Assembly (NCBI GenBank): GCA_017438085.1
Contig: JAFRWH010000133.1
Location: 1 to 14,407, forward strand
Length of the DNA: 14,407 nt
Direction of reading: 5' to 3'
DNA from: Bacillota bacterium
Lineage (GTDB): Bacteria; Bacillota_A; Clostridia; Peptostreptococcales; Anaerovoracaceae
Positions 5,795 through 12,416 of this stretch are shown in pieces (the stretch's first letter is position 1; every line of letters starts with the position of its first letter). The position numbers and the translations under genes are program-made. The notes under the pieces are model-generated. The model was not told the origin of the DNA, ran no database searches, and saw nothing but the letters and a program-made list of their open reading frames with translations.

Positions 5795-5829
5795 AAAAAA
5801 GAACAGGGCGGCTCCTAGAGCCGTCCTGT
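5795..5829 (-). terminator. Terminator of the minus-strand ydcF unit, overlapping its stop codon
   Basis: ACAGGGCGGCTC (5803-5814) and GAGCCGTCCTGT (5818-5829) form a 12-bp stem with one wobble. The three-base loop is the ydcF stop codon itself (5815-5817). Read on the minus strand the hairpin is followed closely by six T (5795-5800). On the plus strand there is no T-run, so it is less certain to stop the fusion gene's transcript. Confidence 0.8.
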
Positions 5830-6600
5830 CAGTTCGTAATATTTCATTGCTATCATGCCTGCGGCTTCCCTGAGGAAATTGGTAAGCTTTATGCCCTGCA
5901 AAGAAGTGTGCGCAGGGTAGGTTCCGAAGTCCATATTCAGGACCTTGCGTCCCACATAGCGTGCGCGGCAGAGATGATATTCACTCGAGCAGATAACTAT
6001 CCTCAGCGGTCTTGATTCTGCCGCGAGCTCCTGCGGAAGTATGTGATTCAGCCTCTTTCTGGCATTGTCAACTATCTTTTCAACGGAAAAAGACAGGTTT
6101 TCTATAGTACTTGTGGACTTGTCCTCGATGATAAGTCTTGATTCCTCTATGCCTCTGGCCATGAGGACTTTTTTCATTGCAGCCGCTTCGCTGATGTTTT
6201 CTCCTTCTCCCTGGCCTCCGCTGAGTATAGCCGTGCAGTCGATGTAGGTCTTAAGATAATCGGTGGCTGCGTTCAGTCTGTCCCCAAGAGACATGGAAGG
6301 CACATTTCCGTGGACGGCAGCGCCAAGAACTATGATATAGTCCGCATTTTCATAGTTTCTGCCCTTGCTTTCACGTATGACAGCTCCTTCAAAGCCTGCA
6401 AAAACGCAGCAGAAGGCAATTATGCAGGATAAAAGCACGAATTTAAGAGACTTGGGGAGTATGGAAAGCAGCAAAATGGCAACAGCAACAGCGCTGAGAA
6501 CCAGCGCAAGAAAGCCGTAGCCTATCATGGCGAATCTCAGTATTGCTGCGGCTGTAAGAAGCACGCACGATGTAACGATAGCAGGTATGTGTTTTTTCAT
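5815..6600 (-). CDS. YdcF/SanA-family (DUF218) membrane-anchored protein
   Basis: A 261-residue protein read on the minus strand. The N-terminus has two to three hydrophobic helices (about residues 5-24, 27-48, 52-71). The rest is a DUF218/YdcF domain: ADYIIVLGAAV (86-96), SLGDRLNAATDYL (104-116), ILSGGQGEGENISEAAAM (125-142), then IIEDKSTSTIENLSFS and a SSEYHLCRA stretch. These are the conserved loops of the family, whose members include E. coli SanA and YdcF; some bind nucleotide-like ligands and some have envelope roles, but no common activity is established. The gene starts 27 bases after the MinD-like stop and has AAGGA 10 bases before its ATG, so the two form one operon closed by the terminator overlapping its stop codon. 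Confidence 0.85.
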   Translation of the reverse strand: MKKHIPAIVTSCVLLTAAAILRFAMIGYGFLALVLSAVAVAILLLSILPKSLKFVLLSCIIAFCCVFAGFEGAVIRESKGRNYENADYIIVLGAAVHGNVPSMSLGDRLNAATDYLKTYIDCTAILSGGQGEGENISEAAAMKKVLMARGIEESRLIIEDKSTSTIENLSFSVEKIVDNARKRLNHILPQELAAESRPLRIVICSSEYHLCRARYVGRKVLNMDFGTYPAHTSLQGIKLTNFLREAAGMIAMKYYELTGRL

Positions 6601-6627
6601 CCGTTACAGTTCCTTATGGCTTTCCTT

Positions 6628-7347
6628 TTACTTAGTCAGCCTGTCTGCAATATCCTCAAATGCTTTGGTGATGGTTGTCGTTCCGCTTTTTACAACGGGC
6701 AGCCCCATGTTGTTTCCGATGTGTATGTTCAGATCGTAGGCAATGAGCCCTGCAAGGGGACTCTTCATGGTCTGAGCTATGTGTTCCAGACCCGGCAGCG
6801 CTTCATTTTCCAGCAGCTGCGGGTAGATCTTGTTTACTGCGTAGTAGCGCTCCCGTATGCCCAGGGCCTCCAGCTTTTTATCTACAGTTTCCGCATTGCG
6901 AAGAGCCTCGAAATCCTGAGTGAGTATTATGAGGGCAATATCCGCTCCTGCGGCAGCATTGGCCAGCTCCGATGATATCCCGGTGGGGCTGTCGATGATT
7001 ATGTAGTCGAAAATTTTTTTCAGATGCTCGCAGAGCACCTTGATATGGGTAGGCGTAAGGCCTTTGATCCCACGAAGCTGCGGCGCAGACAGCAGCGAAA
7101 GATTCTCCTGCTTGTCGTCCTGCACCAGAGCCTTGCTGAGCCTGCATGTGCCGGTCAGATAATCTCCGAGGTCAAAAAGCACCTGATCCTGCAGTCCCAT
7201 ATAGAGATCCAGATTTCTGAGCCCTATATTTAAGTCTAAAAGCAGGGTCTTAAAACCCTGTGAAGCAAGTATGTGGCCCAGATTGACAGCCATTGTGGTC
7301 TTTCCGCATCCGCCTTTTCCGGAAGCGAGAAGTATGACACTTCCCAT
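6628..7347 (-). CDS. MinD-like P-loop ATPase with D40N change and no C-terminal membrane helix
   Basis: A 239-residue protein on the minus strand; GAGAGG lies 7 bases before its ATG. It has the deviant Walker A GKGGCGKTT (10-18, signature Lys11 and Lys16), the MinD-type stretch LLLDLNIGLRNLDLYMG (35-51) and Walker B DYIIIDSPTGI (114-124). Two points are unusual. The Asp that aligns with the catalytic Asp40 of E. coli MinD is Asn40. The protein ends at AFEDIADRLTK, without the roughly 25-30 residue tail with the amphipathic membrane-targeting helix of true MinD. No minC or minE is adjacent. Its partner is a YdcF-family membrane protein. It may be a MinD paralogue with a different or non-oscillating role (FlhG-like and ParA-like relatives exist); calling it minD would overstate the case. 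Confidence 0.82.
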   Translation of the reverse strand: MGSVILLASGKGGCGKTTMAVNLGHILASQGFKTLLLDLNIGLRNLDLYMGLQDQVLFDLGDYLTGTCRLSKALVQDDKQENLSLLSAPQLRGIKGLTPTHIKVLCEHLKKIFDYIIIDSPTGISSELANAAAGADIALIILTQDFEALRNAETVDKKLEALGIRERYYAVNKIYPQLLENEALPGLEHIAQTMKSPLAGLIAYDLNIHIGNNMGLPVVKSGTTTITKAFEDIADRLTK

Positions 7348-7382
7348 GATAAACCTCTCAATTAATCGATTTTATTTATTTT

Positions 7383-7411
7383 AACATAGATTAGCCTGAG
7401 TGTACGAACAA
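7383..7411 (-). promoter_or_regulatory. Possible promoter of the MinD-like/ydcF unit
   Basis: On the minus strand TTGTTC (complement of 7406-7411), a 17-base spacer and TATGTT (complement of 7383-7388) lie upstream of the MinD-like start. Both boxes are only moderate matches, but the spacing is right and the region is AT-rich. Confidence 0.4.
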
Positions 7412-7428
7412 ATTTCACAATTTCCGAC

Positions 7429-7456
7429 TTGAAAATATTGGAAAAATAAGTATAAT
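7429..7456 (+). promoter_or_regulatory. maf-radC promoter, close enough to suggest a leaderless mRNA
   Basis: TTGAAA (7429-7434), a 16-base spacer and TATAAT (7451-7456). The maf ATG begins at 7463, only 6 bases after the -10 box, which is where transcription would be expected to start. No Shine-Dalgarno sequence precedes the ATG (upstream bases are AATCAGCTT). Confidence 0.7.
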
Positions 7457-7462
7457 CAGCTT

Positions 7463-8110
7463 ATGGATATCAAGGATTTTAAAATAATACTGGCATCGGG
7501 ATCCCCAAGACGCATAGAAATGCTGAAAGCTGAGGGACTGGAGCCAGAAGTCATCAAAAGCAGCTGCAGCGAGACCATAACTCTGCCCCTGACTCCGCGC
7601 GAATATGTAATGGCTCTGGCTTTCAGAAAGGGACAGTCCGTATGGGAAAGACTTGCTGCCGGCAGCAGGGACGCAGGTGAGGGATCTTGCGCGCCCGGAC
7701 CGGATGAAGGCGGAGCTCCGCTTCTGATGATCTCAGCCGATACCATAGTATTCAAGGACGGAAGGATAATAGGAAAGCCTGAGGATGAAGCCGACGCTTT
7801 CAGTATACTGTCCGGGCTGCGGGATGCTGTAAATACAGTCTACACAGGAGTATGCCTGAGGGCCGTGGGCAGGAAAAGCTCGGAGACCAGGCTTTTCTGC
7901 GCAAGGACCGATGTGCGTCTTGGCTGGTATACGGATGAATACATCGATGCGTATATCGCATCCGGAGAGCCTATGGATAAAGCAGGTGCCTATGCCATAC
8001 AAGGCCGTTTCGGCGAAAATGTGCTGGGAATAGAGGGTCCCAGAGACAATGTCATAGGTTTTCCACTGCTCGTGATAAAAGAAGAACTGAAAAACATAGG
8101 TCTGATCTAA
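7463..8110 (+). CDS. maf: Maf-family nucleoside triphosphate pyrophosphatase
   Basis: A 215-residue protein. Family motifs in order: ILASGSPRRIEML (9-21, the substrate-phosphate loop with the Ser-x-Ser-x-Arg-Arg core), SADTIVFKDGRIIGKP (91-106, with metal-binding Asp93), VYTGVCL (126-132), and DKAGAYAIQG followed by GIEGPRDNVIGFPL (172-202). Maf proteins hydrolyse non-canonical or canonical nucleoside triphosphates to monophosphates and are linked to housecleaning and septum formation. Residues about 67-86 form a Gly/Asp-rich insertion (GSRDAGEGSCAPGPDEGG) that most Maf proteins lack at this place, making it slightly longer than the usual 190-200. The start fits the family, where the SGSPRR loop begins about ten residues in. 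It is the first gene of a pair; radC begins 22 bases after its stop, as maf-radC neighbours often do. Confidence 0.93.
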   Translation: MDIKDFKIILASGSPRRIEMLKAEGLEPEVIKSSCSETITLPLTPREYVMALAFRKGQSVWERLAAGSRDAGEGSCAPGPDEGGAPLLMISADTIVFKDGRIIGKPEDEADAFSILSGLRDAVNTVYTGVCLRAVGRKSSETRLFCARTDVRLGWYTDEYIDAYIASGEPMDKAGAYAIQGRFGENVLGIEGPRDNVIGFPLLVIKEELKNIGLI

Positions 8111-8117
8111 AAACGGC

Positions 8118-8131
8118 GGGCTCATAAGCCC
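8118..8131 (+). other. Small hairpin just before the radC start codon
   Basis: GGGCT (8118-8122), loop CATA and AGCCC (8127-8131) form a 5-bp stem ending one base before the GTG start of radC, where no good ribosome binding site is visible. It may hold radC translation low or make it depend on ribosomes arriving from maf. Confidence 0.35.
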
Positions 8132-8132
8132 T

Positions 8133-8834
8133 GTGGAAAAGGAAAAAAGCAGCGGGATCAAAGCACTACCGGAAAATGAAAGGCCAAGAGAAAAGCTCCT
8201 GCAGAGCGGAGCAAAGAGCCTTGGAAATGCTGAACTGATAGCTCTTGTTATAGGGAGCGGGACCAGCAGATACAGCGCTCTCGATCTGGCGGGAAAGCTT
8301 CTGTCCCTGGAAAGCTCGGGGATCTCAGCCTTCGCCTCTTACAGCCCCGAAGAGTTTTCAAGGATCGAGGGCATAGGAAGGGCAAGAGCCTGCGTGCTCT
8401 GCGCTGCTATAGAACTGGGCAGGCGTATCGCCTCATCCCCCGGTTCCGTAAGAATCAGAGTCGACACCCCTAAAGACATCGCACAGCTTAATATGGAAGA
8501 GATGCGCCGCCTGCCAAAGGAGGTTTTTCGCATTGCCATGCTCAATGTGAAAAGCGAGCTTATAATGCAGGAGGATATTTCAGTTGGCGGCATAGCCGAG
8601 GCAGCCTCCCATCCCAGAGAGGTTTTTGCTCCTGCCATAAAGAAGGGGGCGTATGCAGTGATACTGCTGCATAACCACCCAAGCGGGGATCCGACACCGA
8701 GCAAAGCGGATATCAAAACAACGGAAATACTCTGTGAAGCCGGCCGGCTGCTGGGCATACAGGTGGTGGACCACATACTTATAGGCGACGGTCGCTATGT
8801 CAGCTTCAGGGAGGAAAAGCTGCTTTCCCTCTGA
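8133..8834 (+). CDS. radC: RadC-family JAMM-domain protein
   Basis: A 233-residue protein, usual for the family, starting at GTG 8133; no ATG and no clear ribosome binding site are available, so translation is probably coupled to maf, whose stop lies 22 bases upstream. The N-terminal part has PRERPREKLL-like text, here ENERPREKLLQSGAKSLGNAELIALVIGSGT (15-44), and a helix-hairpin-helix segment RIEGIGRARACVL (77-89). The C-terminal JAMM/MPN+ metalloprotease-like site is complete: HNHPSGDPTPSKAD (180-193), giving His180, His182, Ser185 and Asp193 for zinc. Despite the name, a role of RadC in DNA repair was later withdrawn in E. coli, and its substrate is unknown. The last gene of the maf-radC pair. 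Confidence 0.93.
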   Translation: MEKEKSSGIKALPENERPREKLLQSGAKSLGNAELIALVIGSGTSRYSALDLAGKLLSLESSGISAFASYSPEEFSRIEGIGRARACVLCAAIELGRRIASSPGSVRIRVDTPKDIAQLNMEEMRRLPKEVFRIAMLNVKSELIMQEDISVGGIAEAASHPREVFAPAIKKGAYAVILLHNHPSGDPTPSKADIKTTEILCEAGRLLGIQVVDHILIGDGRYVSFREEKLLSL

Positions 8835-8858
8835 TGCAAAAAAATGCACCGGAACATC

Positions 8859-8887
8859 TTGCAAAAGGAACAAATGTTCTTTATAAT
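8859..8887 (+). promoter_or_regulatory. Promoter of the small hypothetical gene
   Basis: TTGCAA (8859-8864), a 17-base spacer and TATAAT (8882-8887) lie between radC and the next gene. The predicted start near 8894 gives a short leader ending in AGGAGGAG. GAACAT (8852-8857) and ATGTTC (8874-8879) are inverted repeats inside this promoter and could mark an operator. Confidence 0.72.
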
Positions 8888-8915
8888 GAACTGGCAGAGA
8901 TAGTCAGGAGGAGCT

Positions 8916-9179
8916 TTGAAGGTGCTTGCCAGATTCATAGATACCATAGTGGTGTTCAGGGGGGAGAACAGGCCTCTGCCCTATAAATTCAGATTTAAAG
9001 ACGATAAGGGCGAAAGCCGGGAGCTTTTCGTGGACAGCATACTGATGGTCAGCGAACAGACAGTAGCCGGGGTTACCAGCCTGCTCTACGAGTGTCAGAG
9101 CGATGTCGACGGCGAGATGAAGCGCTATCAGCTGCGCTACATAGTGCCTCAGTGCAAGTGGATGATATACAAATTTTAG
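8916..9179 (+). CDS. Small conserved-looking hypothetical protein
   Basis: A protein of 87 residues if it starts at TTG 8916, or 85 if it starts at GTG 8922. AGGAGG (8907-8912) lies 3 bases before the TTG and 9 before the GTG, so the start is uncertain. It is a cytoplasmic, beta-rich, mildly basic protein with a pattern I have seen in small clostridial proteins: a PLPYKFRFKDD strand, a middle ELFVDSILMVSE, then YECQSDVDGEMKRYQLRY, and a tail ending Cys-Lys-Trp-Met-Ile-Tyr-Lys-Phe. The CQS motif and the C-x-W-x-x-x-K-x ending look conserved by memory only. It has no signal peptide or membrane segment. It has its own promoter and sits between radC and rny; function unknown. Confidence 0.72.
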   Translation: MKVLARFIDTIVVFRGENRPLPYKFRFKDDKGESRELFVDSILMVSEQTVAGVTSLLYECQSDVDGEMKRYQLRYIVPQCKWMIYKF

Positions 9180-9224
9180 AGAGTCAGGCTGCGGAAAAAA
9201 CATGCTTCAGGCGCATATTTTGTG

Positions 9225-9254
9225 TTGACAATAATATAGGTATAATCGTAAAAT
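9225..9254 (+). promoter_or_regulatory. Candidate rny promoter with a long AT-rich leader
   Basis: TTGACA (9225-9230) is a perfect -35 box; TAAAAT (9249-9254) follows after 18 bases. A second TATAAT at 9241-9246 is too close to that -35 to work with it. The predicted leader is about 120 bases. It contains two direct copies of TGTCAAT (9287-9293 and 9300-9306) and a long alternating AT stretch near 9312-9322. Confidence 0.6.
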
Positions 9255-9342
9255 ATCTTGATAGGTCTTACTATATTATTTTTGCATGTCAATTATTCTT
9301 GTCAATACAATTAATATATATATGCCTATGAAATCCGACTTC

Positions 9343-9357
9343 CGGCCCAATGGGCCG
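9343..9357 (+). other. GC-rich hairpin in the rny leader
   Basis: CGGCCC (9343-9348), loop AAT and GGGCCG (9352-9357) form a compact stem in an otherwise AT-rich leader. It ends 10 bases before the AGGGAGGT ribosome binding site of rny and has no T-run. It may be a 5' stability or RNase-processing element. Confidence 0.5.
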
Positions 9358-9382
9358 ATAATCTCACAGGGAGGTACGATAC

Positions 9383-10915
9383 ATGCTCTATGCAGTAATT
9401 GGAATCGTGGCTCTGCTTGTAGGAATATTCGCAGGATACATCATCCGCAAGAACTCAGCTGAAAGAACCATCGGCAGCGCCGAAACTCAGGCTAAAAACT
9501 TAATCCTGGACGCAGAGAACCGTTCCGAGCAAATCAGAAAAGAAGCTTTGGCTGACGCAAGAAAAGAAGCTCACGAAATCAGAGCCGAAGCAGAAAAAGA
9601 CATCCGTGAGCGCAGAGACGAGGTCAAAAAGACCGAGAACAGGCTTGTTCAGAAGGAAGCCAGTCTGGATAAAAAGACTGAATCCATCGAAAGAAAGGAA
9701 GAACAGCTGAACAAGAAGCTCCAGAACCTGGACGCAAAAGAAAAGGAGCTGGACAGCTACAGAGAAAAGCAGCTGGCAGAGCTGGAGAAGATCTCCGGCT
9801 ACACCCAGGAGCAGGCTAAGCAGCTGCTACTGGACGAGATCGAAAAAGATGTGCGTCACGATGCATCCGTAATGATCAAGGACATCGAGACCAGAGCAAA
9901 GGAGGAGGCAGACAGCAAGGCAAAGGAGATCATAACCAACGCTATACAGCGCTGTGCTGCGGATCATGTGGCTGAGACCACGGTTTCCGTTGTTCCGCTT
10001 CCGACTGACGAGATGAAGGGCCGCATAATCGGTCGTGAAGGCCGCAATATCAGGGCTATCGAACAGGCTACAGGCGTGGATCTGATCATCGACGACACTC
10101 CGGAAGCCGTCATCCTGTCAGGCTTTGATCCTGTAAGGAGAGAAGTTGCAAGGATAGCGCTGGAGAAGCTGATCACAGACGGCCGCATCCATCCCGCACG
10201 CATCGAGGAAATGGTGGAGAAGGCTCAGAAAGAGGTCAACAACATCATCAAGAGCGAGGGCGAAGCCGCAACATTCGAACTTGGCATCCACAATCTCCAT
10301 CCCGAGCTGGTAAAGCTGTTGGGAAGACTCAAATACAGGACCAGCTATGGCCAGAATGTGCTTAAGCACTCTCTGGAAGTGGCGCATCTGGCAGGTCTTA
10401 TGGCAGGCGAGCTTGGCTTTGACATCAAGCTGGCTCAGAGAGCCGGTCTGCTCCACGATATAGGCAAGGCTCTGGACCACGAGATTCAGGGAACTCACGT
10501 GGACATTGGTATCGATGTGCTCAGAAAGTACAAGGAGAATCAGGCTGTTATCGACGCCATGGCTGCTCATCACGGAGATTACGAGGCCAAGACTCCCGAA
10601 GCTGTGCTCATAGCTGCAGCGGATGCTCTGTCAGCAGCAAGGCCCGGCGCCAGAAGAGAGACTCTTGACACTTACGTAAAGAGGCTGCAGAAGCTGGAGG
10701 AGATAGCTAACACTACTCCCGGCGTTGAGACCTCCTACGCTATACAGGCAGGACGCGAGATCCGCATCATCGCAAGGCCGGACGAGGTATCCGACGATGC
10801 AATGGAGCTCCTGGCGCGCGAGATCTCAAAGAAGATCGAAAGCGAACTGGAGTATCCCGGCCAGATCAAGGTAAATGTCATCCGAGAGACACGCGCCGTG
10901 GATTACGCAAGATAG
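9383..10915 (+). CDS. rny: Ribonuclease Y
   Basis: A 510-residue protein, usual length is about 510-520; AGGGAGGT (9368-9375) lies 7 bases before ATG. Residues 2-21 form the N-terminal membrane anchor. About 30-195 is a long charged coiled coil rich in Glu, Lys, Arg and Ala. A KH RNA-binding domain follows, with [11 protein letters not shown] (213-223) and [21 protein letters not shown] (230-250). Then the HD metal-dependent phosphohydrolase domain, with His329 in VLKHSLEV and the [12 protein letters not shown] box (357-367, His358-Asp359). RNase Y is the membrane-bound endonuclease that starts bulk mRNA decay in many Gram-positive bacteria. All expected domains are intact. It is transcribed alone, between its promoter and the terminator at 10937. 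Confidence 0.97.
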   Translation: MLYAVIGIVALLVGIFAGYIIRKNSAERTIGSAETQAKNLILDAENRSEQIRKEALADARKEAHEIRAEAEKDIRERRDEVKKTENRLVQKEASLDKKTESIERKEEQLNKKLQNLDAKEKELDSYREKQLAELEKISGYTQEQAKQLLLDEIEKDVRHDASVMIKDIETRAKEEADSKAKEIITNAIQRCAADHVAETTVSVVPLPTDEMKGRIIGREGRNIRAIEQATGVDLIIDDTPEAVILSGFDPVRREVARIALEKLITDGRIHPARIEEMVEKAQKEVNNIIKSEGEAATFELGIHNLHPELVKLLGRLKYRTSYGQNVLKHSLEVAHLAGLMAGELGFDIKLAQRAGLLHDIGKALDHEIQGTHVDIGIDVLRKYKENQAVIDAMAAHHGDYEAKTPEAVLIAAADALSAARPGARRETLDTYVKRLQKLEEIANTTPGVETSYAIQAGREIRIIARPDEVSDDAMELLAREISKKIESELEYPGQIKVNVIRETRAVDYAR

Positions 10916-10936
10916 AAGAAAAACAAGTCAATGCCG

Positions 10937-10967
10937 CAGGGCCCGCTCAAGCAGTGGGCTCTGTTTT
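10937..10967 (+). terminator. Rho-independent terminator of rny
   Basis: CAGGGCCCGCT (10937-10947) pairs with AGTGGGCTCTG (10953-10963), 11 bp with two wobbles, around a 5-base loop, and is followed by TTTT. It lies between rny and the cysteine desulfurase start. Confidence 0.85.
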
Positions 10968-10993
10968 ATGCAGATAACAAAAAAGGAAAAACT

Positions 10994-12175
10994 ATGATAT
11001 ATCTTGACAACAGCGCAACGACAAAGCCCTCAGCGGCTGTCATAGAAGCCATGACTAAGGCTCTGCAGGAGGATTACGGGAATCCCTCATCCTTGTATAA
11101 GCTGGGGCTGTCGGCAGAAAAGCTGCTTAAAGCATCAAGGGCAAGCGTGGCAAAAAGCCTCGGGGCAAGCCCCGAAGAGATATTTTTCACCTCCTGCGGT
11201 ACCGAAAGCGACAATACAGCCATCAAAGCTGTGTGGGAGAGCAGAAATAAGCAGGGCAAAAGGGTAATAACCACCCAGGTGGAGCATCCGGCGGTGCTCA
11301 ACTGCTGTAAATGGCTGCAGACCAAAGGTGCAGATGTTGTCTTTCTGCCCGTGGACCGCAGAGGCCTTATAAGTCTCGAGGCGCTGGAACAGGCTCTGAC
11401 GGACGATACCATACTGGTTTCCATAATGCATGTGAACAACGAGAGCGGCGCCATCATGCCGATCGCTGAGATCTCCGCGCTGCTTAAGAAAGAAGGGAGC
11501 AAGGCCGTATTTCACAGCGATGGAGTGCAGAGCTGGGGCAAGCTGCCCCTGGACATGAAGGCTCTTGGGGTGGATCTTTACAGCGTTTCCGGTCACAAGG
11601 TGCACGGACCTAAGGGCGTGGGGGCTCTTTATGTGAAAAAAGGCCTGCATCTTCCGGCTTTCATGCACGGCGGCGGACAGGAGCTCAATTTCCGCTCCGG
11701 CACCGAGAACATGCCGGGGATCGCAGGTATAGGGGCTGCTGCTGATGCCATAATTTCAGCGCTCCCCGAAAAAGCGAAGGCTATGGAGGCGGCAAAGCTG
11801 CATCTTAAGGAGCGGCTCATGGCCGATATCGACAATATCTGCTTCAATGGTCCGGATGCCGACGGCCCCGGCGCCTGCCGGGATGCCGCGCCCTCTGTCA
11901 TGAATGTGAGCTTTATCGGCTGCAGGGGAGAAGTTCTGCTGCATACTCTTGATACTGCCGGGATCTGCGTTTCCACCGGTTCCGCCTGTTCCTCCAAAGT
12001 GAAGGGTAGTCATGTGCTCAGCGCCATGGGACTGAAGCCGGAGGAGATCGAGGGCGCTGTGCGCTTCAGCTTCAGCGACGAGAACACTCCGGAGGAAATG
12101 GACTATGTGGCCGATACCCTGAAGACTGCAGTCGAGTCCCAAAGGAGGCTGCGGGCTGCTTTTAAGAAAAGATAA
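10994..12175 (+). CDS. NifS/IscS-like cysteine desulfurase, likely sulfur donor for ThiI
   Basis: A 393-residue protein. ATG 10994 is chosen because MIYLDNSATT is the family N-terminus and AAAGGA precedes it; an upstream in-frame ATG at 10931 would translate the rny terminator. Class V aminotransferase marks: GNPSS (29-33), CGTESDN (68-74), VEHPAV (96-101), HSDGVQSWGK (174-183), the PLP-binding SGHKVHGPKG (199-208, Lys202), GGGQE and FRSGTEN (227-239), and the catalytic STGSACSS (327-334, Cys332). It takes sulfur from L-cysteine and passes a persulfide to an acceptor. No iscU, sufB or nifU is nearby, while thiI follows after a 240-bp gap. This matches the dedicated NifZ-ThiI pair known in Bacillus subtilis, so 4-thiouridine synthesis is the likely role. 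Supplying an Fe-S pathway cannot be excluded. Confidence 0.9.
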   Translation: MIYLDNSATTKPSAAVIEAMTKALQEDYGNPSSLYKLGLSAEKLLKASRASVAKSLGASPEEIFFTSCGTESDNTAIKAVWESRNKQGKRVITTQVEHPAVLNCCKWLQTKGADVVFLPVDRRGLISLEALEQALTDDTILVSIMHVNNESGAIMPIAEISALLKKEGSKAVFHSDGVQSWGKLPLDMKALGVDLYSVSGHKVHGPKGVGALYVKKGLHLPAFMHGGGQELNFRSGTENMPGIAGIGAAADAIISALPEKAKAMEAAKLHLKERLMADIDNICFNGPDADGPGACRDAAPSVMNVSFIGCRGEVLLHTLDTAGICVSTGSACSSKVKGSHVLSAMGLKPEEIEGAVRFSFSDENTPEEMDYVADTLKTAVESQRRLRAAFKKR

Positions 12176-12177
12176 TA

Positions 12178-12211
12178 ATCGATATAGGAGTATATCCATA
12201 AATCTATCGAT
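12178..12211 (+). terminator. Weak possible terminator after the cysteine desulfurase
   Basis: ATCGATA (12178-12184) pairs with TATCGAT (12205-12211) around a 20-base loop and is followed by ATTTTG. The stem is AT-rich and the T-run short, so termination would be partial at best. Confidence 0.3.
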
Positions 12212-12249
12212 ATTTTGAAATTTAATCCTTGTAATATCTTAAATTAGTA

Positions 12250-12289
12250 TATAATAAACAAGTGCTTCAGACGGAGCACTTATTCTTTT
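12250..12289 (+). terminator. Hairpin with T-rich tail, placed directly after a TATAAT box
   Basis: AAGTGCTTC (12260-12268) pairs with GGAGCACTT (12273-12281), 9 bp with one wobble around a 4-base loop, followed by ATTCTTTT. It looks like an intrinsic terminator. A TATAAT (12250-12255), with TTGTAA 15 bases upstream (12229-12234), would start transcription inside the stem. The rest of the 12176-12416 gap holds the thiI promoter and the palindrome ACAATATTGT (12348-12357); I see no ORF in it. Confidence 0.5.
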
Positions 12290-12378
12290 ACCCCCAAAAA
12301 AAGCGATAAAGTACACGGGTCTTTCCTTAAAATTGTATCGGAATCAGACAATATTGTTAAGCGTTTCCATGCGTGAAA

Positions 12379-12387
12379 TGATATAAT
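12379..12387 (+). promoter_or_regulatory. Extended -10 promoter of thiI
   Basis: TGATATAAT is a perfect extended -10 (TGn before TATAAT at 12382-12387). No good -35 is present at 17 bases, which such promoters tolerate. The expected start near 12394 leaves a leader of about 23 bases. The perfect palindrome ACAATATTGT (12348-12357) is centred about 41 bases upstream of that start, a usual place for an activator or repressor site. Confidence 0.6.
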
Positions 12388-12416
12388 AGGTTGATAAATA
12401 TTAAACGAGAGATATC

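Noticed and set aside
6628..7347. Canonical minD of a minCD division operon
   Set aside because: No minC nearby, Asn at Asp40 and a missing membrane-targeting helix; only MinD-like is justified.
10931..10993. Upstream in-frame ATG giving a 414-residue cysteine desulfurase
   Set aside because: These codons are made of the rny terminator hairpin. The family N-terminus MIYLDNSATT starts at 10994 with its own ribosome binding site.
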